Assembly: GCF_008831285.2 (NCBI RefSeq)
Contig: NC_045142.1
Span: 5,339,501 to 5,403,500, forward strand
Reading direction: 5' to 3'
Source: Nymphaea colorata
Lineage: Eukaryota > Streptophyta > Magnoliopsida > Nymphaeales > Nymphaeaceae
DNA length: 64,000 nt
Below are positions 42,363 to 64,000 of the stretch, one piece after another; within the stretch, counting starts at the first letter, position 1, and each line of letters begins with the position of its first letter. A program made the position numbers and the translations under genes. Below the pieces are notes generated by a model, which was not told the DNA's origin, did no database searches, and was given only the letters and a program-made list of their open reading frames with translations.

Positions 42363-45300
42363 ATTCAAAGTCTACTTGACTAAGTAGTTGATGCACCAAA
42401 ACTTTATAACTTTTTATTTTGTTTTAACTTTGCAAAACAATTTGATTTTGAACCAAGAAAAACATATGTTGCTAGGGTTCTAAATGATTCGGATTCGGAT
42501 AATTCGAATACATATTGATAAATGAAGTTAATCACACTATATATGAAAACGGAAAACATCGTTGTTACGTTTTCTACATTCCTAGAGGTTATTGTTACAT
42601 GATGTTAATGGATCACAGCACGCAAGGGACAAGAATATACTTTTCTCAATCTTCTCATGTAAGCTAACAAAGAAAAGCCGTCCAAGTTTTGCTCTTCTAC
42701 TATATGACGGGCGACTCAATGGGACAACAAACAAAATAAGAAAAATAATGTCTTCAATTGGTTGAATGAACTAATTTTTTGAATCCAACCAAGTGAACCC
42801 ATATTCACATGACATCTTCTAATGGAAGAAATTGCAATAAAATATCATTAACATCGAAATTTTAAAAATAGAAGAATAACTGCATAAGAGGATGAAAGAT
42901 TAAAAAGTTGAAGCCAAGAAGTTGGTTCTTAGAACTATTTTGTCCAAGAACTATTTTGTCCAAGTCATGGGTTGCTTGATTCCCTCACCAACCTTCCCTT
43001 TGGGTATAGTTCCTATTATACCCATTTCTATAATCTTTTATAGTGTATTTTTGGATCAACTTCAATGAGTTAGGTTGTCACATCTCTAACTACTTGGTCC
43101 ATCATAATCGTATTGATGGCAACAACTTGTTAGATTACTATTTCACTAAATTAGACTGGTTGAGTCTCTAGCATAGCTGGTGGTACTGGCGGGTCAGTGA
43201 AAGTCCAGTTGTTAGTTCGATTTTTATATATGTTCATCTTTCAAACTGCGAACGGTAGATACACAACGCTTTAGTTGATGGGTGCCCTAGTCCCCACCTA
43301 GGTCCTGAAGTAGCTCTAAACCTCGGGAGTAGGAGAAAAGAGGAAAGTCTTCCACCTCTTAAAGGTACCTTTCTCTCCTCCTAAACTAGACTTATTGCAA
43401 TAACATGAACTCACTTGAAAATGTTTAGACATGTTTGATTGCTACTTCATAGTTTTCTATGTTTGAAATAGGCGAAAGAGATTAAAATAAACTCAAGAGT
43501 AAAATAGGAGAGGTTGCTGGTTTGTTAAATCGGCTGATTCACCAATTGCATGAATTGGCAGGACATCAATAAAAAATAACAATAAAGCATTTTCTTTAAA
43601 AAAAATGAAAAGTAATAAAATATTTTTAAATAATAAAAAACTAATTAAAAGTGGATGCATGGCGTTATTAAATTGGCCATAGCCATGGATTCCAAAGTTG
43701 ATATTAACAAAAGTAAACTTCTCGACTCAGTTTTGGGTAAGAGTATACTTGGCGGAACAAATTAACAGCATTGTGAGGGCGTCCTTAGGGTTTGTTTGGC
43801 AACAAAGGCACGCCTTGTGAGTGTCTTATAAATCTGTCTAAAAAATTAAGGCATAACATAGGTGATGGGGTTGATATCGGTGAAATTCCGTGTTGTCAAT
43901 TCAATTCCTCTGTCTACCGGATGCAATCCTAACTTCGGCTCTCGACAGCTGGGCAATGGAATAAAATATTTTTTCTCACTCACTAACTAAAAAAGTAATG
44001 TACTACCAACCAAACTTACTCATAAAGTTTAAAAATGATCCAAAGTTCAAATAAGTCCGTGTATATTAAAGGACATATTAAAACAATAGCCTGCCTAACT
44101 TGAGCTCTTCTATAAAAAAACAAACAAACAAATAAGTTAGTGTCAGCTGCTCTTGTCTCTTATACTCTTTTTTCAACAGAACAGCTAGCTAAACTTACCT
44201 AGGGTGTGTGGCTGGATCTCCCTCCATGGATCTAAGATGAGATCCAGATTTGGATAAGAACCATTACTGTCAAACGAGACACCTGCTTACATTTGTAAAC
44301 GAGACGCCGATAATGAAAAAGGTCATACAAGACCCTAATTGATAGTTCTCAATACTCAAATAAGGGACAGTAATAATGAAGATAACATAAAAATAATAAT
44401 GAAAGTAACATAAAAAACTAATAATACTAAAAGATAATTAACTAAATTTTAAGGGACGTTGAAAGGACAGTGACTTAAAAAACATGTAGTTAGTGTGACT
44501 GTTGTAATTGTTATTTCCTTAAATTTTAAATAGTAAAATTGTGACATTTTAATTGACAACTGTACCATATTTCACTCTGAGTATGAAAATAACCCATGAC
44601 ATAACCATGTAAATATAATCCATACATGCAATGTAAATATAATGGTAAGAAAAGATTAAAACTTTCTACTCATTTGAAAGGGTAGTAAACTAGCAATTTT
44701 AAAGCGACACATGACTCAAAAAATCAAATTACAAACTCATATTAAAGGCGACTCATATTTATAGGCAGGATCTTTAGAAAATAATTGATAGAAAAATTTT
44801 AAATTACTAATTTATATATAAAACTTAGGGATGGTGAAAAAAAAAAAAAGGCAAAAACCCTACTGGGTTGTGTACATTTAAAGGAAGGAATGGTGGAGAA
44901 GACTACAAATAGCAGCGTCAGGTATGTTATGTTGGCCCATGACTTACACGTGTCCGATGCGACCGCATCTCGTGATCTCGGCTGACTTGAGCCCCCCAAC
45001 TTTGCCTACTCTCGGCGACAGGCCTCATAACGTCCTTTTAATTAAATTTAAGGGCCTTTCCTAAAATAGTTCTCTCATGTGGACTGTTTTGGAAATTATA
45101 TATATATATTTTTCTTTTTAACGAATATAATCAAGAGTAACCAAATGCCCTTACAAAAATAAAATAATTTGCGTTGTGAAGAAACTGTTCTAATAATAAC
45201 TTATTTTAACTTGGCTGTAATCAAGCCTTGAGAAATGACATTGTGGCTAATATAATTTCCATGACAAAAAAGTTGATACTCGCTAGCTACTTGAACTAGT

Positions 45301-45988
45301 ATCTCAAAATCAGTTAATTTATAAAAATTATAATGGCTAAGCACCAATCGGCAATACTGTCTTCTATGCTGGGCTCTTCAGATAATCCTCAAACAAGACC
45401 GGGAGCTTTTTTAAAAGACAGCAGAAAAAGGCAAGGTGGAGGGGAATGGGGAGGGCTCGTTAATCCCGTGGCCGTGATCACCAGCTTTTCGCATATTTTT
45501 ATATGCCAAATTTCGTTAAGAACACCCTTTTTTAGTTATAATTCCGAACGCGGCTAAAAGGATGCTTCCAAAATAGGATCTCGATGGTTCTGATATAATT
45601 CGGCATTTGATTATATCTGATATGAATCCAATAATCCAATTAGATAAATTTTTAATCTAATTATTATGAAATTAGAACAAGCATCTATTGTGACTTTGGT
45701 TTCATGTTTTATATATCCAAGTCCACATCCAAATCTAAGTTTAATTAAACAACAATCACGTTTTAATAAGTAAAGAATCCAAGTTTGATTCATTTCACTT
45801 GTTTTTGGTCAGCTAGAGATACAAGTGAAGTTTACTGAAAACTTGTATTCGAAGAAATGAAAAAGTATTAGGGCTAGATTTAAGATTATGACGCAAACGT
45901 GGCCACTTAAATGGAAATATCGTATTTATAGATATAACTTGAAAACGGCGACGGTCTAAGTCGGGCAAGGATGCCTCCAGGCAGCTTC
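42363..45988. other. Intergenic, no gene recognised
   Basis: AT-rich sequence upstream of the Ca2+-ATPase gene. 42937-42977 has a small direct repeat (gaactattttgtccaa twice). 43185-43345 is GC-richer and loosely resembles the first 130 bases of the window. No gene found. Confidence 0.5.
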
Positions 45989-45989
45989 C

Positions 45990-45998
45990 TTTATAAAG
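45990..45998 (+). promoter_or_regulatory. TATA-like box upstream of the Ca2+-ATPase gene
   Basis: TTTATAAAG lies about 370 bases before the start codon. Downstream, 46072-46089 is a CT repeat and 46150-46166 a GA repeat, both common in plant 5' UTRs. Transcription start near 46025 would give a 5' UTR of about 340 bases. Inferred from pattern only. Confidence 0.4.
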
Positions 45999-46364
45999 CA
46001 TTAAACAAATCGGACGGCCATTAAAAACTCCGTCTCCCACCGCTGATCAATCAACGGCCATTAAACAAATCTCTCTCTCTCTCTCTCTGAGACCCCAAAG
46101 TCCCAGTGCGCTTCATCTCTCCCATTCCTTCATTCGCCATACTGAAAAGCAGAGAGAGAGAGAGTCTCTATCCGTCACTGTCGATTTGGTTTCCTCCGGG
46201 AACCAAGCGAGAGGAGGGGTAAGGAGAGGAGGATTGGAAAGGGATAATCCCTTTCTTGCTTCTTCGGATTCGTTTTCTGATCGATCGACGGAAGTTTTGC
46301 CTGTGTTCAGAAATTGCCGGAAATTGGTTAGGGTTTGAAGGTGTGGTTGTGGGTGCGGTGAGTG

Positions 46365-54824
<8,460 letters not shown>

Positions 54825-55506
54825 GGAAACAAAATCGGGGTTCGTTCCTTTGCTTTTATGAGAGAATTCTAACATCCACTGGGCGAAGCTACTAACTGTG
54901 ATGACACTGGGCCCTATTAGAGAGCCAAGGCCGGAGAGCTCATGCATGCCACTGGATTCGATGGAACATCTCTGCTGGAAGGATTTTTTTTGTCAAGTTT
55001 ATTTGAAAGGTCCAAGTTTGATTCCCTCTTCCATTTTGTGATTCATTTTAAGGGAATCTGTTAAGAGGGACAGATATAATATTCTTGAATTGAACTGTTA
55101 GTTTCTTCCTTTTTATCTGAAAATTGTAGTCCCATGGGGATTATGTTGATACCTGCTGCTCTTCCAATCCTTTGTGCGAGAGTGAGCTTATTCTTTAGAG
55201 TAACTACTCGTCTGCAGGCCTTGTCTCCTTGATAATTTTATGATAATTTTACGAGGCCAAGGTGCTTTAAGACACTTGATACCGACATTGGCACTCAGTG
55301 GACATTTGATGCTCGTGTGTCGGACGTATGTCAAGACACCTTTTGATCTTTTATGAAATTCTGTTTACACATTCAAATTTATCCCTCGGTGAATCCGTTT
55401 GGTTTAAACTGTTGAGGCGGAAATCTCAAAAAACCTTATACTTTGATTTCTAAAGTGTACTTGTGGAATATGTATTCCATAACTTGGATTCGTTTATGTG
55501 GACTAA
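54825..55506 (+). other. 3' UTR and downstream flank of the Ca2+-ATPase gene
   Basis: No AATAAA hexamer was noticed in this stretch. The transcript end cannot be placed from sequence alone. Confidence 0.4.
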
Positions 55507-55709
55507 CGTTACAGGACTTTGCTGCATTTCGTCTTTGACACGGTTGAGGTATGTTACTAAGGCCTTTTCTCTTGAAGATGATCCTGCATTGCAGTGTGTT
55601 CACTGAGCGACTGGAGATGTAAATGGTTTGACTCGGAAAATCTAAATACGATTCACTAGAAATCAAATTTGGTGAGTTTTGTACTGCCAAAAGAACCAAA
55701 TATTTCAAA
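55507..55709 (+). repeat. Dispersed repeat, partner at 15.57 kb
   Basis: Matches 15573-15782 from 'cgttacaggactt' to 'ccaaatatttcaaa' in the same orientation. It lies about 680 bp downstream of the Ca2+-ATPase stop codon. Confidence 0.85.
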
Positions 55710-56375
55710 AAGACATGACAAATGTTTATACAATAATGCACAATTATGAGGGAATGCGCCTCTGTCCGTGCGCATGTTCCTTATGTTAAGAAGGTTGCAG
55801 CTGATTATGTTGCAGATTTCTGAATCTCTATCGATATCAGATTGACACATTAAGCTGTAGCTCCTACAGGCCCAAATGCTTCCAAAGGAAGAACTTGTCA
55901 AGGAAGCAGTTCGGAACTGTTTATTTTTTTGTAACTGTCGACACGTACCTCGCATTTTGTGCAACTGATGGAGACTCCATCCTGCTTCTTAACAACTGCT
56001 TCATCCCCTCTTCCATATATTGCTGTAATGCTCTGCCTCTCTGAACTTGGGAACAACTACACAGGTTTTACTCTGATTTTCGTGGATGTGGGGCATCATA
56101 TTTGCTGAACCGCGTAAAACATCCGTACTGTGTGAGTGTTGTTTCTCTGAGCAGTCTGAAGAACTGCAGTTCATTGCATCTCTCAAATAGACATTGTTCT
56201 ACATCCTCCACCTCAACACACAGTACTGTAACATCCTCCATGATGGTAGGGCGGAAATCAAATCTGACTTCAAACATGACGAGACCCTCAATCTCGTGGG
56301 CAACTGGCAAAACTTTTTCTGAGTGGAAAGGGGAAATTATAAATGTTAATTTCAAGATGTTCCAGCTAAGAAAAC
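55710..56375. other. Unrecognised sequence before the copia gag relic
   Basis: Frames of about 95-105 codons are open on both strands at 56068-56419 but show no known motif. They may be part of the neighbouring retroelement's 5' region or chance. Confidence 0.4.
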
Positions 56376-56379
56376 TAGT

Positions 56380-57161
56380 GCAGAATATTAGGAATGGGAG
56401 TCAAAAAATTATCTACTGATGTCATGGTTGCCCAATTCGATGGAGTTAGAAATCTAGAGGGTTTCATGTTCCCGAAAACAGCAAAGATTTACAGAATGCT
56501 CTCCGAGAGGTGTATGGATCATAGTAATTCCGATAGAGTATATCATTTGCAAGAAGAGATTGTTGCACTTCAAAGAGGCAACCATTCCTTTCTTGTTTAG
56601 ATGCTCTTAAAGGAGCGTGGATTGAACTCGGCAGGGCTCATGACCAGTGATGCATGCAGCTGTGATTAGGCAACAGAGAAGATCAAATTTTTAAACTTTT
56701 ACCGAACCTCAGCCAAGACTAGAAGGCAATCGCTTACGTTTGCCCACTCTACCTACTTTTAATGCAATCTGCTCAGCTATTCAACTTGAAGAAACACGTA
56801 GAAAGGCCATCAAATCAGAAATAAAATCTGAGAGATAGGATTCAGACAGCATATGTAACTTAACAAAGTAACACAGCTTACAGTAAACAAGTTAGCCAAA
56901 ATTTGCAAAAATATGACGAATAAAGGTAGTGCAAGATTGAAGTGCAGTCATGGTTTAACAGGCTATACAAGAGAAGAATGTTGGGAACTAGTTCGTAAAC
57001 CAGTTCGACAAGATCAAACAATCAAGAGAGAAAACAAGTCATTAACGCCAGATCTGGCTGAACTCCAAAGCATGTATAACAGATTTCAAAGAACTTTCGC
57101 TGTCGCACAACCAGAAGCACATGCACCAAAGATGAAGCCTCAGGTGAGATTCTTGCCTTGA
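56380..57161 (+). mobile_element. Decayed copia-type gag relic with zinc-knuckle remnant
   Basis: 56394-56600 ends with RVYHLQEEIVALQRGNHSFL, matching the 'R.YqLq.EI..L.QGn.s' core of plant copia gag. After a stop the match resumes with ALKGAWIEL. At 56913-57161 the frame reads KCSH-GLTGYTREECWELV, a CCHC zinc knuckle that has lost its second Cys and changed His to Tyr. Stops and the missing ligands show it is dead. No LTRs or pol domain seen. Confidence 0.65.
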
Positions 57162-57939
57162 CAATCACTACCTTGGACCGCAAATGACTTCTTGATTTCT
57201 TAACACATGTCGAAGAAATGGGTTTAAGGTTGGATTCGAGTTTTGAACATGATTTTCCCATCTAGATCCGTATTGAAAAAAAGGAGGGTTAGTTTTCTAT
57301 TTTATTTTCTAAATGATGAGGAACCCTTCAAGGGCCACACCACTTGATGGGTCTTTTCCTTAAGACAAACTTCCAGGTGATATCACACCTTTATTTCTTA
57401 GATGGACAACACCACCTAAAATCTCAGACTGCAGAGAGCAGGACGGAGACTTGAACCATGTTCGTCACCCTACAAGACAATCATAAAGTTAGGCTTCTGA
57501 CTTTAGGACTTCCTCTTACCACCTATTCTTGGTTAGGGATAAAAGGAAAAGGATTGGATTAACGTGATTTCAGCTTAATCCTGAGTGTGTTGACGATTTT
57601 GGCTTTAATCAAATCTATATAAGCTTAAATTATGTCCTTCTCTACTTGAGTTTCTTCTCACTCTATTTTATCTGAGGAGGTAACCCAAACATTGGTGTTG
57701 ACATTGATCTCAAGTTATTTTTTTTTTTCCGCTCTAAGACAATAAACCTACTGATCAATTCTTTAGTTGAAGAAATGTTCTTAGAACTCAGATCAGGTTA
57801 TTTAGGACAAGGACTTGTATCGGCACCAGATATGTATATGCGCCTGACAAGAACTAAATCCGGTCGCCACCTACACGTGCTGAGCGAGCTAGACCATACC
57901 TCTGATCTGCATAAGAAGGCAATCTGCAAGTGAAGGAGT
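57162..57939. other. Intergenic, no gene recognised
   Basis: 57300-57540 contains GC-richer text ('ggagacttgaaccatgttcg') that resembles a degenerate tRNA-like SINE end, not confirmed. Confidence 0.4.
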
Positions 57940-58117
57940 TAGGAGTGGAGCCAGAAAATTCTGGTTAAGCGAAACTAGTTATTAAATTTTACAATTTGTA
58001 AGGGGCATCAATATGTAAGGGAGAAAAATTACCTTGAACAATCAATATGAAAAGGCATTTTTTGATGGACTGCATGCACAATTGCCCACACAGCGCCCAC
58101 ACCTGCCTCCGTCCCTG
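57940..58117. mobile_element. hAT-like MITE (family C)
   Basis: 178 bp from TAGGAGTGGAGCCAG to CTGCCTCCGTCCCTG (reverse complement CAGGGACGGAGGCAG). Flanks gaaggagt (57932-57939) and gtgggagt (58118-58125) agree at 6 of 8 bases. The interior has 'cacaattgcccacacagc', shared with 30.7 and 35.1 kb. No coding capacity. Confidence 0.65.
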
Positions 58118-59055
58118 GTGGGAGTAGGCTGCCAACCGTGAGGAAGGGCTCTTGTGGCTGAGACTGCGGAGTGACAGGAGATATGATGATATGGTTGGCA
58201 ATCACTATTTCCCTGGCATGCTTGTTAGTGTGTTCGACGAGAAATTCATCGTCGGCCGTTAGCTCACGCCGTAAAAAAATCTGAACTCATTTGCTTGGCC
58301 ACTCAACTGAACCATTTGCCAAGGATAGTAAAAGACAAGTTACCTTTCAAATTTCCCATTCTGAAACATCTGCGTAGTAAATATTCTGAACAGTTTTATT
58401 TTCTTCAAGGGTTTTATAACAAAGCATACACAAGATATGTTAGCATGGTGCTTATGGCGATAAACCAAGTTTCATAACAACAAAACATTGTCTTTGTCTG
58501 GTATAATTAATGTCAAGTTTAAACTTAATGCTTTATGATGGCGGCTAGCTCAGAGAATATCGGAACAGTAGCAGTAGGAGAACGGCTGGTCATGGGTCCG
58601 GTTGGAAGCTTGTTGCAGCCCTTTGAGATAAAGATTAGTTCCTGCTTGTTTAGGTGAAATCTCTTGCATTCAAAACGGACTTGCTTCAAAGTTTTAGTAC
58701 ATGACTAAGTTATACAGACTAATCAGACTCACATAGACATCAAGTTCAAATATATAAAATAAAAGAAGCCACTTTGAATATTTTACATGTAAATAAATTC
58801 TGATGACTGCTGAATTTGGTAAAAGAACAAATTTTTAAATCAATTTTGATTACTTTCTTGGAAGTTATTAACTGGATTCAGCAGTTGCATTGATTGGATG
58901 ATAATCAAATTATTGACGTCCTAATTGCACTAAAGTCCCTCGGAAATATTTAGTTAGAGTGCCTTCCACACAATCATTTCTCTCTCTCTCTCTCTCTCTA
59001 AACAGCTAGTCATCTAACCATGGCAGTCCATCTCATGGAGATGAATGGTTGAGAC
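58118..59055. other. Intergenic, no gene recognised
   Basis: AT-rich, with a CT repeat at about 58978-58999. A 60-codon frame at 58295-58477 has no recognised motif. Confidence 0.5.
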
Positions 59056-59159
59056 AAAAACATGGAGAAAAATGTGAGAGCTAATATTAAATAGCAAAAA
59101 TGCTCATCACATTTTTCTCCTTATTTTTTTTAAAGGTCAATTATGTTTGATCGGATGGT

Positions 59160-59370
<211 letters not shown>

Positions 59371-59390
59371 AATATATATATATATATATA

Positions 59391-61650
59391 CCATGCTTGT
59401 GACATGCCAAACAGTGTGGAGATTAATAATTCTTCATTAATAGGAGACAGCTATACAACCCTTTATATCTTTCTCTTTATTGAATGTTAATTGTTGAATC
59501 TTAAATAAATTATATTAAACAATAAAAACTGACAATGCTTTCTCACTAGGTGTTCATTATTGAATATTATAATATGAAGCTTACTGCTCAAACAATGACA
59601 TTTAACGATAGTGAACATGAAGTAAATAGAGATATAAAAAAAATTATTGCTCAATAGCTATGTTCTCTGTTGAAAATTTCACGAGAACAAAGATCGATCG
59701 AGAGAGTTACTTGGAAGAAATTTAATTTTCGTAACAAGTATTCACTTCACGGTAAGACGGATATATAAAAGTGAAGGAAAAAGACAAAAAAGCTGAAGAA
59801 GAGATCTGTCCATCCCTTTTTTCAGTGGGTTGTCTGATGTTGCCCAGAATGGTACTGCATTAACACTAGCTAGATGCAATGAATTGGTTGTAATATATAT
59901 TTAATATAGCGTGATAAAAATGATTTTTCTTTTTTACAATATCAGAAAATCGTAATGATTTGATTGCATTATACAGCTCCAATTTCGAGATACCAAAGAA
60001 AAGGGTGGCCTAATTCATAAAAAAAGTGTTGCTTAATTAACAAACGGTCCAAATAAAAAGACAATCCCGTCGGATTTATTTTAAATGCATGACAGTAATA
60101 AACAACTCCTGAACCGAAAGGAATTTTGTTCTTCAGTGTCAAACCGGACACCATGATAGGTGGGATGTTGATGGGTTCAAGCAAGTTGCACATATATATA
60201 TAACTGCTGCTAATTAAGTCGGCGATGTTTAGATTGAACTTCAAGCTTCGCAACTAGGCATTTAGCCATTAATAAATGTTAGACATAACCTGTCGGCAAT
60301 AAAAATCAACAGCATCATCTCTAATTCAGCCAAGAACACATTGCAGATGTCATTTATTCACGCTGCATTGATGGCGCAGGTGAATGACAAATAGCGCATA
60401 AAGGCAATGTTTCTTGCCCGCCAGTAAAACAGGCTCTTCAGTGACGGTGCATAAATGATTAGGAGTTTAATTCCTTGCTCCAAGTTGAATTTCATAATTT
60501 AAGCGAAGCAGGAGTCAAAATTTAACGTCATTTGCCTTTCAATATTCAAGGTGCTGCAGTTTTTAGAAAGGGGCGATTATTTTTTTATAGGGCACTAAAT
60601 ATATAGTTAACAGATTTTTAATTAACCATGAGGCGTTGACTTGGGTCACATGGGACTGCTCCATACAACTGGACCTAGGTTTAATCGAGTCCAACTGGTG
60701 AATTAAGGTTTTAGAGTGAGCTCTAAAGGGCATACACCTTATAGAGACCCCACGCTTCTCCGCCCCTATTTCCACACACAAGATAATGGACTTAGTGACT
60801 GCCGGCAAATGAAAACGATAGTTGATGTTGCCAAATATTGTTTAAGACTACTTGAAATTTGATTATGCTGCCCAGATACATGATATTCAGTGTTTTTGTT
60901 TTGATTTTTTCTGGCAGCTTGAAGATGCTTAGATGAAGGCAAGATGGTAACCATGAATGTGGTGTTTATGTATGTGTTGGAGAAAGGGGTTTTCATTTGT
61001 TAAGTTTCTTAGTGGACACTACAAGGCCATTTGGTATTAAGAACAACATGTGGGTATTCCACGAATCTACCTCCAAATTGAGGTAAATTCATGGGGCACT
61101 TGTTGAATCTATCTCAATTTTGGACAGATTCATCATAACAATCACACATTTGTGATTGTTGCCAATGTCAAACAGAACCTCTTAAAAATGCATTTGATTC
61201 GCCTGAAACAAAATCAGACGGTCCTGAATTTTGGGGGCATTTTTCAGGCACATCAAACAAGTCTTAAGAGAAGGTAGCCAGGTATGCTTGTGGATGTTCT
61301 TTTTCGTTTGAAACGGGCCATTGCATGTACATTTCGCTTATTTCCAACCAGCGAAGAATCTTAGGCTATGTATTTTTAATGTGTGAAATTTCTAGGTAGA
61401 TGAGCAACCAGTGGTTCACGATGGGGGTTAAATTCAAGTAACTTTTAGTCAAGGTAAATGAACCAACGCATGTTTCTTAAATCGAAATGAAAAGACGATA
61501 TGAACTTTTTAGACATTTCACATCCATCCGTGCAATTAGATTAATGAAAATTGACCTAAAAGTGTCTACTGGGTTTGATAACAGTAATGTCAATGTTATA
61601 TATATATATATATATCCACACTTCAGACTCTGCGTGCCCCATTAAAATAA
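59391..61650. other. Intergenic, no gene recognised
   Basis: No protein family seen. 60560-60775 ends 'cttctccgcccctattt', like a TAGGGGCGGAG-type MITE terminus, without a clear partner end. 61025-61265 has flanks of the '(a)aggccatttggtatt ... caaacaagtctt' type often seen in plant MITEs. Confidence 0.4.
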
Positions 61651-61654
61651 TGTA

Positions 61655-61870
61655 TTAAGGAAGCGTTTGATATATTTAGAGTAATGAAATTTTAGAATCA
61701 AAATTCTTATTTGATAAGAAATTAGAATTATTAAACAAATTGGGCATTTTGTTTCCGAAATTAGGAAACTAAAACATAGAATTTTGAGTTCATTCCAGTT
61801 TGACGAGGAATTATGATTCTAGAATTTTCATTCTTGAATCAAAATTCCATACAATTAAACACATCTTAAA
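61655..61870. mobile_element. Possible MITE with imperfect inverted ends
   Basis: The left end 'ttaaggaagcgtttgatata' and the right end 'caattaaacacatcttaa' are imperfect reverse complements, and the interior has matching 'agaatcaaaattct' / 'gaatcaaaattcc' blocks. No coding capacity. Family not assigned. Confidence 0.4.
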
Positions 61871-64000
61871 AGTCAAAAGTCGCTACTTTGCCCCTTGAAG
61901 TTGGCCGCTAGCTTAAGTTCCCAGTTTCACCAACACGTCTGGTTTCCACCGCTAATCATGAGCTCCCAACTTGGTTAATTTCATAAAACAACGTCTTCAG
62001 CGTTCATAACACAATGGTGCTTGTAGTAATGGTCGAAATTGCATGCAAGAATGTAATAAACAAATTATATATATTAAGTGTTTACTTGTTGATTGGGTTT
62101 CAGACAAGAAGCGGCCTTTCAGTTTAAGTTTTCAAAGCCGAATCAGCGGATCTTTTAGGCAGTGATATGGCACATGGCCTCTTCATGGTTGTACATTATT
62201 GACGGTTGACAACAATAAGAAACAAGTGTTGGTAGTCTGAAAATGAACAGGTTGAGTGGGCTGTAGTACAACTGGTCGGGTAATAATCGTATAGAAAGCA
62301 TATCATTCGTGTAGGTGTTGCTTTCCTACATTATAAATGGTAGAATCCCGACATTTTAAACTATGACTGGACTTCTCTGGGCAATGAGTTATTAATCTCC
62401 TGCCCACAGAATGGTTGAGCTCCAATCTCACAAATACAACTTGAGATTGAAATGCAGCTTGTTTCACATTGTTGAAGACTGAATAGACGGAAAGCCTGCT
62501 ACATTTCTTTTATGCCCTTCTGCGGAGAAACATGCACTCTTCGGTTGTCTACTGCTGCATAGGCACCAGAAATTTGGTAAAGTTGTTCGGATCAAGCAAT
62601 ATGTTAATGTGATAATTTCCATGAAGAAGAATCCCATATGAAATTGCCATTGTAGACATGCAAGCTTTAAGGCAGAAGCTATGACAGCCCCTTCCCACAG
62701 AGATTCAGTAATTCCTAAACAAAATTAGAACAGAAAAAACTACTTGCAGGAGAAGAAGATCCTATTTGTCTTGCCAAGAAACGGAAGCACAGAACTATTG
62801 ATTCTCCCACAAGCTAGTAGGAGAGAGAGATTCAAACTTGCTGAGTAACTCCAGTGTCCTGGAATCTTCTTTTTCATGGTGTGATCATCAGAATTTGCAG
62901 TTTGCCTTCAGTAGCTTTGACAAAAACATGAACCCCCGTGTGACCAAAACTCTCGCAACTGAGCTGAATATTATGTTTGACATGAACTTTTTGAATGAAA
63001 GAAGCGTAACCATCGGGCGATTTTTGACCAAACAGTCGAGTTCAGATTCGACTGTTTTGGATCTCTATGTTTCAGATTCCAAATTCAGATTTGGTTTTGG
63101 AAAAATAATATTTTATACCATATCTGAATCTAAAAGCCCAATTCATAATCCGAATCCAACTTTCAGATTAACATTCAAATTTGAATCCAAACCACATTAG
63201 AACCATTGAGGATAGTATGTCTAGTGAAAACTATATCTGAACTGAATTCAAATTTGAATCTGAATAATGTTTATATGAATGAATGAGAATGAGAATCTGA
63301 TGAGACGTCATTTCTTATATTCAAATCCGATCCAAATTCTTAATCAGATATCAATTCTTTTTAATGTCCGAATTTTTAATGTAGTTTGGCTGGATGTCAG
63401 ATCTAAATTAGATATATTGACATCCCTAGAATAGACCGACTTGAAATTAAGTCAAATTTGGCGACCAAACATAGGAAAGACATTTCACAACCAGGAGAGA
63501 TTTGTCTAACATAGATCTTCCATTTTCAGGATGTGAATGAGGCATAACAACCAGGAGGAATTGCAAGTCTTTCTATCTACTTCAAAGGAGGAGATCTTCC
63601 TAGACGCTTGCCCCTAACTTCTTTGAGATACTGTAAGGTGCAACAGATTTATTAGCGACATTTCTTATGTCCACACCCAAGTGCCGTCCCTGCCACAACA
63701 AATGGAGACCAGATGATCAGGAAATAACATGTAAAACATGTTGAAGTGGAGAACATGGTGACAGGAGAGAGTTGAGTGAAACAGAAAACTTTTCCATGGA
63801 AAAAAGTCAGATCCCTGCAGAAAAGTCAGGTTCGGCTTTTTCCCATGGAAGTTTTCCAATTTGGGAAAATTTTATTTGGGAAAACACGTGGAAAAAGTCC
63901 AATTAAACAGGGAAAAAAGGACTGTAGCAGACTTTTTTCCCAAAAGCGCCCTTGGTCTACCACCTTGCACCATCACATCGAGTTGCCTGTGTGCATGCAA
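61871..64000. other. Intergenic, low-complexity patch at 63.03-63.38 kb
   Basis: 63030-63380 is built from degenerate words such as gattcaaatttgaatc and ccaaattcagattt, also seen at 33.85-33.96 kb. The 120-codon frame at 62838-63200 ends in this repeat and is not considered a gene. Nothing else recognised to the window end. Confidence 0.5.

Noticed and set aside
62838-63200. 120-codon frame
   Set aside because: The C-terminal third is the degenerate gattcaaatttgaat repeat; no family match.

Overview
The window looks like nuclear DNA of a flowering plant. It is AT-rich and gene-poor, with long TA dinucleotide arrays, decayed Ty1/copia fragments, many short non-autonomous DNA transposons, and one gene split by GT-AG introns. 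The lineage cannot be fixed from sequence alone. The strong GC fall from exon 1 of the Ca2+-ATPase to its later exons is common in monocots and early-diverging angiosperms, but it is not diagnostic.

Layout. 0-6.2 kb: intergenic, with a ~183-bp (TA)n array and a 118-bp tandem duplication. 6.2-6.8 kb: a small intact minus-strand gene for a conserved plant protein of unknown function. 6.77-12.96 kb: copy A of a roughly 6-kb segmental duplication; copy B lies in the same orientation at 26.0-31.5 kb. 13-23.4 kb: GC-rich/AT-core repeats, a CACTA-like patch, hAT-like MITEs, a copia LTR end with primer-binding site and gag relic, and two dispersed-repeat pairs. 23.7-24.8 kb: the ectodomain of a CrRLK1L (THESEUS/HERCULES-type) receptor kinase whose transmembrane and kinase parts are gone; the break coincides with an inserted repeat. 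31.5-46 kb: non-coding, with MITEs, a composite tandem duplication and a small GC-rich island. 46.4-54.8 kb: a complete eight-exon ER-type P2A Ca2+-ATPase (ECA) gene, 1072 codons by my splicing. 54.8-64 kb: dispersed repeats, a second copia gag relic, another hAT-like MITE, a hairpin element with a TA-repeat loop, and low-complexity DNA.

Only two genes look functional: the 137-residue protein and the ECA pump. They have no evident functional link. The main interest is evolutionary. The segmental duplication acts as a natural before/after comparison: it shows filled and empty transposon sites, a microsatellite in place of older sequence, and loss of a TATA-bearing promoter segment. Several MITEs still carry 8-bp target-site duplications that place them with hAT transposons. 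I found no operon-like cluster, CRISPR array or clearly new biochemical system.
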